NCBI RefSeq assembly: GCF_016065055.1
Contig: NZ_CP065856.1
Coordinates: 806,001-870,000 of the forward strand
DNA from: Halosimplex litoreum
GTDB lineage: Archaea > Halobacteriota > Halobacteria > Halobacteriales > Haloarculaceae
Direction of reading: 5' to 3'
Length of the DNA stretch: 64,000 nt
A model generated the notes under the pieces. That model made no database searches. It was given only the letters and a program-made list of their open reading frames with translations, and was not told the DNA's origin. The position numbers and the translations under genes are program-made. Positions 52,179 to 59,585 of the stretch are shown one piece after another; position 1 is the first letter of the stretch; each line of letters begins with the position of its first letter.

Positions 52179-53191
52179 GGTCCTGAACTCGCCCCGTTCT
52201 CGCTCGCAGTCGTTCCGCTCGCGTCGGAACTCGCCTCACCTGTCGGCGCGGACTCGTCGTCGTGGCGCGCCCGGATCGGCACGATCTGCGGGCCACGCTC
52301 GGTCGTGTCGACCTCGGCTTCGATCTCGAACACCTCCGCGAGCAGGTCCTCGGTGACGACCTCCTCGGGAGCGCCCCGTTCGTAGATCGCGCCCTCTCTG
52401 AGCGCGACCATGTGGTCGGCGTAGCGGGCGGCCTGGTCGATGTCGTGCAGGACGAGGACGACGGTGATATCGCTCTCGTCACGCAGCGTCCGCACGATGT
52501 CCATCACTTCGAGCTGGTGGTGCAGGTCGAGGAACGTCGTCGGCTCGTCGAGCAGGAGCACGTCGGTGTCCTGGGCGATCACCATCGCGATCCAGACCAG
52601 CTGTTTCTGGCCGCCGCTCAACTGGCCGACCTCGCGGTCGCGCAGGTGGTCGACGCCCGCCAGCTCGATGGCGCGGTCGATGGCCGCCCGATCCTCGTCG
52701 GTGAGCCCGTCGAAGAAACCCCGGTGGGGGTAGCGGCCGTGTTCGACGAGCTTCTCGACGCTGATGCTGTCGGGGGCGACGTTCTCCTGTGAGAGCAGGC
52801 CCAGTCTCCGCGCGAGCGCCTTCGTCTCGAAGGCGTGGACGTCCTCGCCGTCGATCAGGACCGTCCCGGCGTCGGGCGAGAGCTGGTCGGCCAGTCCCTT
52901 CAGGAGCGTGCTCTTGCCGCTGCCGTTCGGACCGACCAGCGCCGTCACCTCGCCGGGCGCGACCCCGATCGACTCGCCGTCGACGACCGGCTCGTCCGCC
53001 GACGGGTAGCCGATGACCAGGTCCTCGCCCGAGAACTCGCTGGCACCGGCGTTCGAGCGGTAGGGTGGGATCCCACCCCCGCCGTCCCCGTCGGTGTCAC
53101 CGTCCGTGTCCTCGCTCGGGTCCCGCGTCTCGTCTCGCTCCAGCGCCGCGTCGGCGCCGCCGTCCGGTCGCGGTATCTCGTCGTCTGCCAT
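52175..53191 (-). CDS. Siderophore/heme-type ABC importer ATPase (FepC-like)
   Basis: 338 residues with a 55-residue acidic, low-complexity N-terminus. Walker A GPNGSGKS (87-94), signature LSGGQKQ, Walker B VLLLDEPTTFLDLHHQLEVM (typical of ferric-siderophore ATPases) and H-loop VLHDIDQAARY. Partner of the FecCD permease; the two genes share one base. Probably serves all six binding proteins. Confidence 0.92.
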   Translation of the reverse strand: MADDEIPRPDGGADAALERDETRDPSEDTDGDTDGDGGGGIPPYRSNAGASEFSGEDLVIGYPSADEPVVDGESIGVAPGEVTALVGPNGSGKSTLLKGLADQLSPDAGTVLIDGEDVHAFETKALARRLGLLSQENVAPDSISVEKLVEHGRYPHRGFFDGLTDEDRAAIDRAIELAGVDHLRDREVGQLSGGQKQLVWIAMVIAQDTDVLLLDEPTTFLDLHHQLEVMDIVRTLRDESDITVVLVLHDIDQAARYADHMVALREGAIYERGAPEEVVTEDLLAEVFEIEAEVDTTERGPQIVPIRARHDDESAPTGEASSDASGTTASENGASSGP

Positions 53192-54366
53192 CAGATCTCA
53201 CCCATCCGTTCCTGCTTGCGCATCAGGTAGAGGAAGTACGGCCCGCCGAGCAGGCCGGTGACGATGCCGACCGGCATCTGGCCGCTGCTGCCCAGCAGTA
53301 TCGACAGGCCGAGCCGGGCGCCCACGTCGGCAGCGACCATCAGCGCGGGGCCGGCGAAGACGCAGCCGACGACGAGTTTCCGGTAGTCGCTGCCGACGAT
53401 GTTGCGGACCATGTGCGGGACGATGAGGCCGACGAAGCCGACGATGCCTGCCACCGCGATGCTCGCCGCGGCGGCCAGCACCGCCACGCCCGAAAGCGCG
53501 AAGCGCACCTTCTCGACGTTCATCCCCAGCGAAGAAGCGGTGTTCTCGCCGAGCAGGAGGACGTTCAGCTGTCGGGCGCTGACCAACGCGAGGGCGAGTG
53601 CCACGAGCGTCCACGGCAGCGCCATCCGGACCTGCTCCCAGTCGACGCCGGTCAGCGACCCCGTCGTCCACGCGATGGCCGACTGGACGACGCCGATGTC
53701 GTCGGCGAAGAAAAAGAGGCCGGTCTGGAGACTGCTGAAGACGGTACCGACGATGACGCCCGCCAGGACCAGTCGCACCGGTGAGGTACCGTTCTTCCAG
53801 GCGATGACGTAGACGATCAGGAACGCGACGATCCCGCCCAGCGCGGCGATGACCGGCAACAGTGAGGAGATGCCCAGCACGAGCGTCCCGAAGACGTAGG
53901 GGATCGCGAGCGTCGCGCCCGAGAAGACCACGAGCACGAGCAGGATCATCAGGCCCGCACCGGAGGAGACGCCGAGGATGAACGGGCTCGCGAGTTCGTT
54001 CCGGGTGACCGCCTGGAAGATCGCACCGGAGACGGCGAGGTTCATCCCGACGAGCGCGGCGACCAGCACGCGTGGCAGGCGGATGTTCCAGACGATCAGG
54101 CTCTCTTTGTTCATCTCGGGCATCTCGCCACCGAGGACGAACGCCTCCCAGGCCTGGAGGTTGAAGACGACCTCCGGGTTGAAGACGGCCTGCCAGGCCT
54201 GGACGAGCGTCATCGAGTAGGTGCCGAAGCTCACCTGAATCAGGCCGCCGGCCGCGACCACGGCGAAACTCCCGAAGACGACCGTCCACAGCGACCCCGA
54301 CAGCCACTCGGTGAGACGACGTCGGCGCGACAGCGGGTCGGTCGCGCTGGCCGATTCGCTCGCCAT
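53191..54366 (-). CDS. FecCD-type ABC importer permease
   Basis: 391 residues with about ten spans, the usual FecCD layout. Landmarks: RLPRVLVAALVGMNLAVSGA, SGSLTGVDWEQVRMALPWTL-like (TTGSLTGVDWEQ), and the cytoplasmic GFVGLIVPHMVRNIVGSDYR contact loop. Forms a homodimer with FepC-like ATPases. Start ATG 54366; GTG 54372, which overlaps the FAD gene's stop, is an alternative. It is the only iron-type permease in the window, for six binding proteins. Confidence 0.92.
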   Translation of the reverse strand: MASESASATDPLSRRRRLTEWLSGSLWTVVFGSFAVVAAGGLIQVSFGTYSMTLVQAWQAVFNPEVVFNLQAWEAFVLGGEMPEMNKESLIVWNIRLPRVLVAALVGMNLAVSGAIFQAVTRNELASPFILGVSSGAGLMILLVLVVFSGATLAIPYVFGTLVLGISSLLPVIAALGGIVAFLIVYVIAWKNGTSPVRLVLAGVIVGTVFSSLQTGLFFFADDIGVVQSAIAWTTGSLTGVDWEQVRMALPWTLVALALALVSARQLNVLLLGENTASSLGMNVEKVRFALSGVAVLAAAASIAVAGIVGFVGLIVPHMVRNIVGSDYRKLVVGCVFAGPALMVAADVGARLGLSILLGSSGQMPVGIVTGLLGGPYFLYLMRKQERMGEI

Positions 54367-54368
54367 CG

Positions 54369-55292
54369 TCACTCACCCGCCTCGAGGGCGTCGAGGTCGG
54401 CGGCCTCGCGAGCGGCCAGGATCTCGCGGGCGCGGTCGAGGACCAGGTCGTCTTCGAGGTGCTCGAGCAGGCGTTGTTGCCCGTGGCGCTCGCGTCGCTC
54501 CCGCTCGGCCTCGTCGATCCCGCGGTCGAGGAACTCCGCTTTGAGGTCCTCGCGGGCCTGCTCGACGCGCTCGGAGTCGACATCGAGGTCTTCGACGACC
54601 ATCTCCCGGTCGAACCAGTCGTCGACGTCCTCGTGCCAGCCGTCGCCACCGTAGCGGTCGTCGTCGACCACCCAGTCGACGTAGCGCTCCCCGATCGCCG
54701 GCCAGTAGCGGTCGGTCAGGTCGTCGCGGGCGAGCGCGATTGCGGCGCGCGCGCCGTCGCCGGCGTTGACGACTGCCTGGTGGACGGTGTCCCGGGTGAG
54801 CCACCCGGCGACGTAGAGCCCGTCGACGGGCGTCCGGCCGGCCTCGGTCACGAGGAAGTCGTGTTCGTCGTCCGACTCCAGGTCTGCCTCGAACGCCGAC
54901 AGGTACTCGCCGTCGTAGGCACTCGCGGCGAGCAGGTACCTCGTCACCAGCGAGCGGCCGTCCTGGGTCTCGACCGCGAAGCCGTCCTCGTGGGGGTCGA
55001 CCGCCTCGACGTGGTCCGCTTCGACGGTCGCCCCCTCCGCCTCGGCGTGGGCGCGCCCGAGGTCGAGGAACCGCTGGGGGCTGAGGCCGCCGGGGAACCC
55101 GAGGTAGTTCTCGAGGTGTGCGCACTGGTGGATCGCGGAGTTCCCCCGGGCCAGCACGAGGGTGTCCAGACCGTAGCGAGCGAGGAACACCGCGGCCGAG
55201 AGGCCGGCCGCGCCGCCGCCGACGACGACCACGTCTCTGTCGACCGCGGTGTCGGGGTCGCTCGCGGGCGTCTCGTCGGGCAGCGTCGACAT
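54369..55292 (-). CDS. Reduced thioredoxin-reductase-like FAD protein
   Basis: 307 residues. N-terminal FAD motif GGGAAGLSAA (25-34) and ENYLGFPGG (61-69) match thioredoxin reductases, and the late GLYVAGW and NAGDGARAAIAL match their C-terminal FAD site. The central NADPH-binding domain and the redox CxxC are missing, and about 110 residues of charged helix are added at the end. It may use another electron donor, as ferric-siderophore reductases do, but this is inference. Directly behind binding protein 6 and overlapping or abutting the permease gene, so co-expressed. Confidence 0.8.
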   Translation of the reverse strand: MSTLPDETPASDPDTAVDRDVVVVGGGAAGLSAAVFLARYGLDTLVLARGNSAIHQCAHLENYLGFPGGLSPQRFLDLGRAHAEAEGATVEADHVEAVDPHEDGFAVETQDGRSLVTRYLLAASAYDGEYLSAFEADLESDDEHDFLVTEAGRTPVDGLYVAGWLTRDTVHQAVVNAGDGARAAIALARDDLTDRYWPAIGERYVDWVVDDDRYGGDGWHEDVDDWFDREMVVEDLDVDSERVEQAREDLKAEFLDRGIDEAERERRERHGQQRLLEHLEDDLVLDRAREILAAREAADLDALEAGE

Positions 55293-56600
55293 CTACAGGT
55301 CACCCGCGATAATGTCCCGGACCCGCTGGCGGTCGAACAGCCGGTTCTCCTCGGGAACTTCGGGGAACGACTCGGGGTCGAACTCGCCGAACTCCTCGGG
55401 GTACAGTTGCTGGGCGACCAGTTCGGTCTGGAGGAGATTCACGATGGGGCCCTGTTCGCCGTACTGTCCGGGGTAGACGTTCCCGTTCCGGACGGCGCTG
55501 AGTTGACTTCCCACCGGGTCCTCCTCCATCGGGGTGACGTACTGCTCGCGGAACGCTGCCGGGGAGAAGCTGTTCGTGTCGCCGGTAGTGCCGATCCCCC
55601 AGTGGACGACGACGATCTCGGGGTCGACTTCCAGTAGCTGCTCGTAGTCGATAGTTCCCTGGTCCTCCAGTGCCTGCGGGAACGCGCTCTCTACCTCGAG
55701 GTCCCGGTAGGGCTTCATCTCGTAGCCCTCGTCCTGCGTGTTCAGCGGGTAGAACTTGCCCTTGGCTGGCTCGGAGCCGCCGTTGATCAGGCCGATCTTC
55801 GTTCGCTCGCCCTCGGGCGGCAGCCCTTCCTGGACCGTCTCCTGAACCTCCTCGTGGAGCTGTGCGAACGCCTCGTATCGGTCGCGCTCCTGGAAGAGGT
55901 CCGCCAGGCGGTCGAAGGCCTCGTACAGCGTGTAGAGCTCGTAGTCGTGGAACTCCCGTCGCCGCCGGCAGTTGTTCCCGAAGAAGGGCGCGACGTTCTC
56001 CTGGATCTCTTCGGTGTCGGCTTGCTTCCAGGAGTCGTCCCAGCCCGTTCCGTGCAGGTAGTTCGGGTCCATCAGGAACACGTCGGGGTCGAGTTCGTAG
56101 AACGTCTCCTTGTCCCATCCGCCTTCGGCCCACATCGACGTGAGCGAGTCCTGCGCGGGGACGTCGAGACCGAACGGCTCGAAGAAGAATCCCGGGATCA
56201 TGTTCCCCGCCGTCTCGAACCCCTCGCGTTGGCCGAGCGCGAACGCCATGTCCGCCCAGCCGCCGTTGTAGACGACGTACGTCTCGGGCACTCGCTCGAA
56301 CGTGAGACAGCCCGCTGGCTCGATACACGCCTCGTAGCTCGTGTCCGTTTCGGTCGGCGAATCGGTCGAGCCCGACGCCTCGGTTTCGGTCGGTTCCGGC
56401 GTCGGCGTCTCTGTCGGGCTCGCCGTCGGCGTCTCGGTCGGCGTTCCGTCGTCGGTTGCCCCGCCGTCGCCACCCGAACCGCCGTCCGAGCCGCTATCGC
56501 CCGCACAGCCGGCGAACAGGCCACCGCCGATGACGGCGCCGCCGTACGTCAGGTATTTGCGCCGCGTCGGTCCGCCCTCGTCGTTTACCTCGTCTGCCAT
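55293..56600 (-). CDS. Ferric-chelate ABC substrate-binding lipoprotein, paralogue 6
   Basis: 435 residues. Signal TRRKYLTYGGAVIGGGLFAG, lipobox Cys 32. Linker rich in Thr, Pro and Glu. Landmarks: KETFYELDPDVFLMDPN, RREFHDYELYTLYEAFDRLA, LLEVDPEIVVVHWGIGTTGD, EQGPIVNLLQTELVAQQLYP. It lacks the Trp of the WHDY motif. First gene of the operon that encodes the FAD protein, permease, ATPase and exporter-fold ABC; its two operators and TATA precede it. Confidence 0.9.
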   Translation of the reverse strand: MADEVNDEGGPTRRKYLTYGGAVIGGGLFAGCAGDSGSDGGSGGDGGATDDGTPTETPTASPTETPTPEPTETEASGSTDSPTETDTSYEACIEPAGCLTFERVPETYVVYNGGWADMAFALGQREGFETAGNMIPGFFFEPFGLDVPAQDSLTSMWAEGGWDKETFYELDPDVFLMDPNYLHGTGWDDSWKQADTEEIQENVAPFFGNNCRRRREFHDYELYTLYEAFDRLADLFQERDRYEAFAQLHEEVQETVQEGLPPEGERTKIGLINGGSEPAKGKFYPLNTQDEGYEMKPYRDLEVESAFPQALEDQGTIDYEQLLEVDPEIVVVHWGIGTTGDTNSFSPAAFREQYVTPMEEDPVGSQLSAVRNGNVYPGQYGEQGPIVNLLQTELVAQQLYPEEFGEFDPESFPEVPEENRLFDRQRVRDIIAGDL

Positions 56601-56603
56601 GGG

Positions 56604-56619
56604 TTTAGGCTAGCCTAAA
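56604..56619. promoter_or_regulatory. DtxR-type operator 1 of the permease operon
   Basis: TTTAGGCTAGCCTAAA, a perfect 16-bp palindrome between ATG 56600 and the TATA box. Confidence 0.8.
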
Positions 56620-56620
56620 C

Positions 56621-56630
56621 AGTATAAAAT
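56621..56630 (-). promoter_or_regulatory. TATA box of the permease operon
   Basis: AGTATAAAAT (ATTTTATACT on the coding strand) about 25 bases before ATG 56600, flanked on each side by an operator. Fits a leaderless mRNA. Confidence 0.65.
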
Positions 56631-56639
56631 CGTTCCGGG

Positions 56640-56657
56640 TTTTAGGCTAGCCAAAAA
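56640..56657. promoter_or_regulatory. DtxR-type operator 2 of the permease operon
   Basis: TTTTAGGCTAGCCAAAAA, differing from a palindrome in the right arm (CCAAAA instead of CCTAAA). It lies upstream of the TATA box, 36 bases from operator 1. It overlaps the 5' flank of the HEAT-repeat gene's stop region. Confidence 0.7.
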
Positions 56658-56667
56658 TGCTGAAGAT

Positions 56668-57699
56668 TCACCGCGGTGCGCCACAGCGCGGGCACATCGG
56701 CGGTCCCTGTTCGGGGAGTTCGAGCCCGCAGTGTGGGCACTCGCCGTCGGCGTCGGGTGTCGTCATCGTTTCGACCGCCCGCTCGGTCGACGCGCGGATC
56801 GAATCGAGCGACCCCACTGAGCCGGGTTCGGTGACTCCCTCGGTAGCGTCGTCCGCGGCGCCTGCGCGGGCGAACGCTACCCGCTCGGCGACGAAGGCCG
56901 CCGCTTCGTCCTCGCTGTCGCCGTCCGCTTCGGCCGCGAGGTCGTCGAGGGCCGAGCGGGGGAGCGACGCCGTGGCGTCCGAGCGGGCGAGTTGACCGAG
57001 CGCTTCGGCCGCCCGAGCGCGAACGTGGGGATCCGCGTCGCCCAGTCGGTCGCCGAGCGGGTCGACCGCCTCGGCGAGCTTCCCGGGATGGAAGGCACCG
57101 ACTACGACCAGCGCCGTACAGAGGTGGTACCGAACGAGTTCGCCGTCGTCGCCGAGGTGCTCGGCGAGACGACCCACCTGGTGGCTGAGCCGGTCGGGGT
57201 CGCCCAGCGCCACGCACTCGATGGCCTTCGCCAGTTTCTCTTTGACCGCCGGTTCCTCGAACTTCAGCCCGATCCGCAGATCGGCGAGGATCTCGGGCGA
57301 CCCGACCTCGTCGGGACTGTCGAGGGCGACCAGCCCGAGCGCCTCTGCCGAGCGGGCGCGGACGTAGTAGAACTCCCCGTCGTCGGCTAGCCGGTCGGCG
57401 AGGGGGTCGACCGCTGGGACGACGACCGCCGGCTCGGCGTCGGCCAGCGCGACGAACAGCTTCGCCGTCGTCAGCCGAACCGAGCGCTCCTCGTCGGCCA
57501 GCAACGGCGCGAGGGCCGATGCGAGTCCATCGAACCGAGCGGGTCGATCGTCTGCGACCTGCCGGAGCTCCCGGACTGCGTCGCTGCGCACGTCCGGTGG
57601 AGCGTCCGCGAGCGCGTCCAGCCCGGACCGCGCCGCCTCTGTCGCACCGTCTTCGATCGCCCCCACGACACCGTCGGCCGCCGCCGAATCGTCGTCCAT
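56668..57699 (-). CDS. HEAT-repeat protein with C-terminal zinc ribbon
   Basis: 343 residues. Residues about 35-260 form HEAT-like helical repeats (ARSGLDALADAPPDVRSDAV, RSAEALGLVALDSPDEVGSP, RARAAEALGQLARSDATASL), a protein-interaction scaffold. The end is a zinc ribbon: CPHCGLELPEQGPPMCPRCG (two C-x2-C pairs). Start ATG 57699 (MDDDSAAADG); the upstream in-frame ATG at 57828 reads through the operator region. It is upstream of the permease operon on the same strand. Its role may be as an adaptor in the Fe-S system, but nothing direct shows this. Confidence 0.82.
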   Translation of the reverse strand: MDDDSAAADGVVGAIEDGATEAARSGLDALADAPPDVRSDAVRELRQVADDRPARFDGLASALAPLLADEERSVRLTTAKLFVALADAEPAVVVPAVDPLADRLADDGEFYYVRARSAEALGLVALDSPDEVGSPEILADLRIGLKFEEPAVKEKLAKAIECVALGDPDRLSHQVGRLAEHLGDDGELVRYHLCTALVVVGAFHPGKLAEAVDPLGDRLGDADPHVRARAAEALGQLARSDATASLPRSALDDLAAEADGDSEDEAAAFVAERVAFARAGAADDATEGVTEPGSVGSLDSIRASTERAVETMTTPDADGECPHCGLELPEQGPPMCPRCGAPR

Positions 57700-57791
57700 C
57701 CTTCTACACCCCGTATCGCGAGAGATCCACAAACCGCTTGCGCTCGCCCGTCCCCATCGGTCGACGGGACCGGCGTGAACCGACGGTCGTG

Positions 57792-57809
57792 TTTTAGGCC
57801 GTGCGAAAA
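57792..57809 (+). promoter_or_regulatory. Variant iron-box motif 1
   Basis: TTTTAGGCCGTGCGAAAA. Left arm as in the DtxR-type boxes, right arm CGAAAA instead of CTAAAA. Confidence 0.5.
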
Positions 57810-57829
57810 ATACCAATTTCGAGTACAAA

Positions 57830-57847
57830 GTTTCGGCAGGCCCAAAA
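57830..57847 (-). promoter_or_regulatory. Variant iron-box motif 2 (reversed)
   Basis: GTTTCGGCAGGCCCAAAA on the plus strand, which reads TTTTGGGCC-TGC-CGAAAC on the minus strand. Same motif as motifs 1 and 3, opposite orientation. Confidence 0.45.
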
Positions 57848-57877
57848 ATAAGCGCTCTCTGGCCCCGAAAGCCATGA

Positions 57878-57895
57878 TTTTAGGCCACCCGAAAC
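57878..57895 (+). promoter_or_regulatory. Variant iron-box motif 3
   Basis: TTTTAGGCCACCCGAAAC, just upstream of the TATA box of the NifU-like gene (38 bases before ATG 57933). Confidence 0.5.
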
Positions 57896-57902
57896 ACACA
57901 GA

Positions 57903-57915
57903 TTTATGATATATA
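57903..57915 (+). promoter_or_regulatory. TATA box of the NifU-like gene
   Basis: TTTATGATATATA, about 25 bases before ATG 57933, consistent with a leaderless transcript and supporting that start. Confidence 0.65.
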
Positions 57916-57932
57916 GGGCCGAAGATGCTGGT

Positions 57933-58259
57933 ATGAGTGCCGAAGGACTCGAGCGTCAGACGCGGAACTACCTCAGCAACAACGTGCCGCAGATCCAGGC
58001 CCACGGCGGGAACTTCGAAGTGCGCGAGGTCGACGAGGCGGCCGGATCGGCGACGGTCGCGATCGGCGGCGCCTGTTCGGGCTGTGGGATCGCACCGATG
58101 ACGATGAAGGCTATCGAGGAGCGCCTCCCCGAGAGCGTCGACGGTCTCGACGACGTGGAAGTGGTCCGCGCCGGTGGGCCACGGGCCGCCGTGATGCCCT
58201 CGAAGACCGACGAGATGGACGAGATGGACGAGTACGAGGACTACAGCCCGCCGTTCTGA
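57933..58259 (+). CDS. NifU C-terminal-domain-like Fe-S scaffold protein
   Basis: 108 residues from ATG 57933 (MSAEGLERQT). NifU/Nfu-type domain with the CSGC motif (Cys 48, Cys 51; GGACSGCGIAPMTMKAIEER), which ligates an Fe-S cluster for transfer to target proteins. Canonical Nfu reads CxxC followed by P-S-S; here GIAPMT occurs. The tail is very acidic (DEMDEMDEYEDYS). The upstream in-frame ATG at 57906 lies inside the TATA box, so it is excluded. Iron-box-like motifs precede it, so it probably responds to iron. Confidence 0.85.
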   Translation: MSAEGLERQTRNYLSNNVPQIQAHGGNFEVREVDEAAGSATVAIGGACSGCGIAPMTMKAIEERLPESVDGLDDVEVVRAGGPRAAVMPSKTDEMDEMDEYEDYSPPF

Positions 58260-58646
58260 GAGCGGCGGTCGGCGCCCTTCGCGGCGGCCCGTCACGAGGC
58301 CGGCTGCCAACTGGATTCACTACCGTTTTTCGCCGACAACTCGACCCCGTAGCGTCGGTCGTCACGCTGGCGCGAGCGGAGCCGTCCGGCGCTTCCATCG
58401 GGTCGCGGTCGTCGCGATGCCCGGTGTCGCAGTCGCTCGCCGACACCGAGCGCCTCGCGGCCGGCCCGGGATGGGGAGCCAACTCGTCGACCACGGGGTC
58501 GCGTCGACCGACCCGGTTTGGGAGGTTCGTGACGGAGATGATCTCACACCCGTCGTCGAAGGGTTCTCGACGGACCCGGGAACGTCAGAAGCGAGGGACG
58601 GCCCGTCGCGACCGAGTGAACGGTCGAAGCTGGACGGGCGTCCCGA
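58260..58646. other. Gene-free convergent region
   Basis: 387 bases between the NifU-like stop and the PorB stop. GC-rich with no convincing coding frame, repeat or RNA structure. GCCGACA pairs near 58340 and 58440 are the only features seen. Confidence 0.5.
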
Positions 58647-59582
58647 TCAGGTGTGTTTCTCGATGAGCTGCTCGGCGCACCGTTCCCACTCGGCGTCCTC
58701 GTCGTAGTAGCGCTCGGCCAGCGGCTCCTCGGGCATCTCGCCGGTCGAGCGCTTCTCCTGGCCGTAGGAGGGCCGGTCGTCCTTGTAGAAGCGACCGGTC
58801 AGCACCTCGCCCTCGTAGAGCTTCGACTCGACCTCGTACATCATCTCGCCGGCCTCCTGGCGGTTCGTCACGTCGAAGTCGTAGTCGTCGGAGTCCTGCA
58901 CGTCCGTGTAGGGGACGTACTGGCGAGCGTCCTTGTTCCAAGTCGGACACTGCGTGAGGAAGTCGACGTGGGCGAACCCGTCGTGTTCGACTGCCTCGGC
59001 GATGATCTCCGCGGCCTGGTTGGGGTTGACCGCGGCCGTGCGGGCGACGTACGACGCGCCCGACGCCAGCGACAGCGAGAGCGGCCGGACCGGGTCCTTT
59101 GCCGACCCGCTGGGCTGGGTCTTGGACTTGTGACCCTTCGGGCTCGTCGGCGAGGTCTGGCCCTTCGTGAGGCCGAAGATCTCGTTGTTGAACACGATGT
59201 AGGTCATGTCGTGGTTCTCGCGGGCGGTGTGCATGAAGTGGTTCCCGCCGATGCCGTAGCCGTCGCCGTCGCCGCCCGCCGCGACGACCTCGACGCCGGG
59301 GTTGGCCAGCTTCGCGGCCCGCGCCACGGGCAGCGAGCGCCCGTGGATGGTGTGGAAGCCGTAGCTCTCGAAGTAGCTGTTCAGCTTGCCCGAACAGCCG
59401 ATCCCCGTACACAGCAGCACCTCGTCGGGATTCTTCCCGAGGTTGGCCATCGCCTTCTTGAGGGCGTTGTTCACCGCGAAGTCGCCACAGCCCGGACACC
59501 ACGTCGGCTGGGGCTCGATCCCGGGTGTAAACTCGTCTTCCTCCGCTTCCTCCTGTTCGCCGATCGCGCTGAATGCACTCAT
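58647..59582 (-). CDS. porB: Pyruvate (2-oxoacid):ferredoxin oxidoreductase beta subunit
   Basis: 311 residues. TPP-binding subunit that decarboxylates the oxoacid and feeds electrons to ferredoxin. CPGCGD (Cys 29, 32), Cys 63 in IGCSGK and Cys in TQCPTW are the likely [4Fe-4S] ligands. GDGDGYGIGGNH (104-115) is the TPP/Mg motif, and NEIFGLTKGQTSPTS is the family signature. Length and N-terminus fit haloarchaeal PorB; KorB proteins are shorter, so pyruvate is favoured as substrate but not proven. It lies three bases downstream of PorA. Confidence 0.85.
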   Translation of the reverse strand: MSAFSAIGEQEEAEEDEFTPGIEPQPTWCPGCGDFAVNNALKKAMANLGKNPDEVLLCTGIGCSGKLNSYFESYGFHTIHGRSLPVARAAKLANPGVEVVAAGGDGDGYGIGGNHFMHTARENHDMTYIVFNNEIFGLTKGQTSPTSPKGHKSKTQPSGSAKDPVRPLSLSLASGASYVARTAAVNPNQAAEIIAEAVEHDGFAHVDFLTQCPTWNKDARQYVPYTDVQDSDDYDFDVTNRQEAGEMMYEVESKLYEGEVLTGRFYKDDRPSYGQEKRSTGEMPEEPLAERYYDEDAEWERCAEQLIEKHT

Positions 59583-59585
59583 TGG

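Larger units (their letters stand above)
57700..57932. other. Divergent promoter region with three variant iron-box motifs
   Basis: 233 bases between the HEAT-repeat and NifU-like genes. Contains three 18-base motifs with consensus TTTTRGGCC-NNN-CGAAAM at 57792 and 57878 (plus strand) and 57830 (minus strand), plus the NifU-like gene's TATA box (57903-57915). Confidence 0.75.

Noticed and set aside
58417-58707. 96-codon plus-strand frame between the NifU-like and porB genes.
   Set aside because: Its 3' part overlaps porB and the composition is Arg/Pro/Ser-rich without recognisable features.
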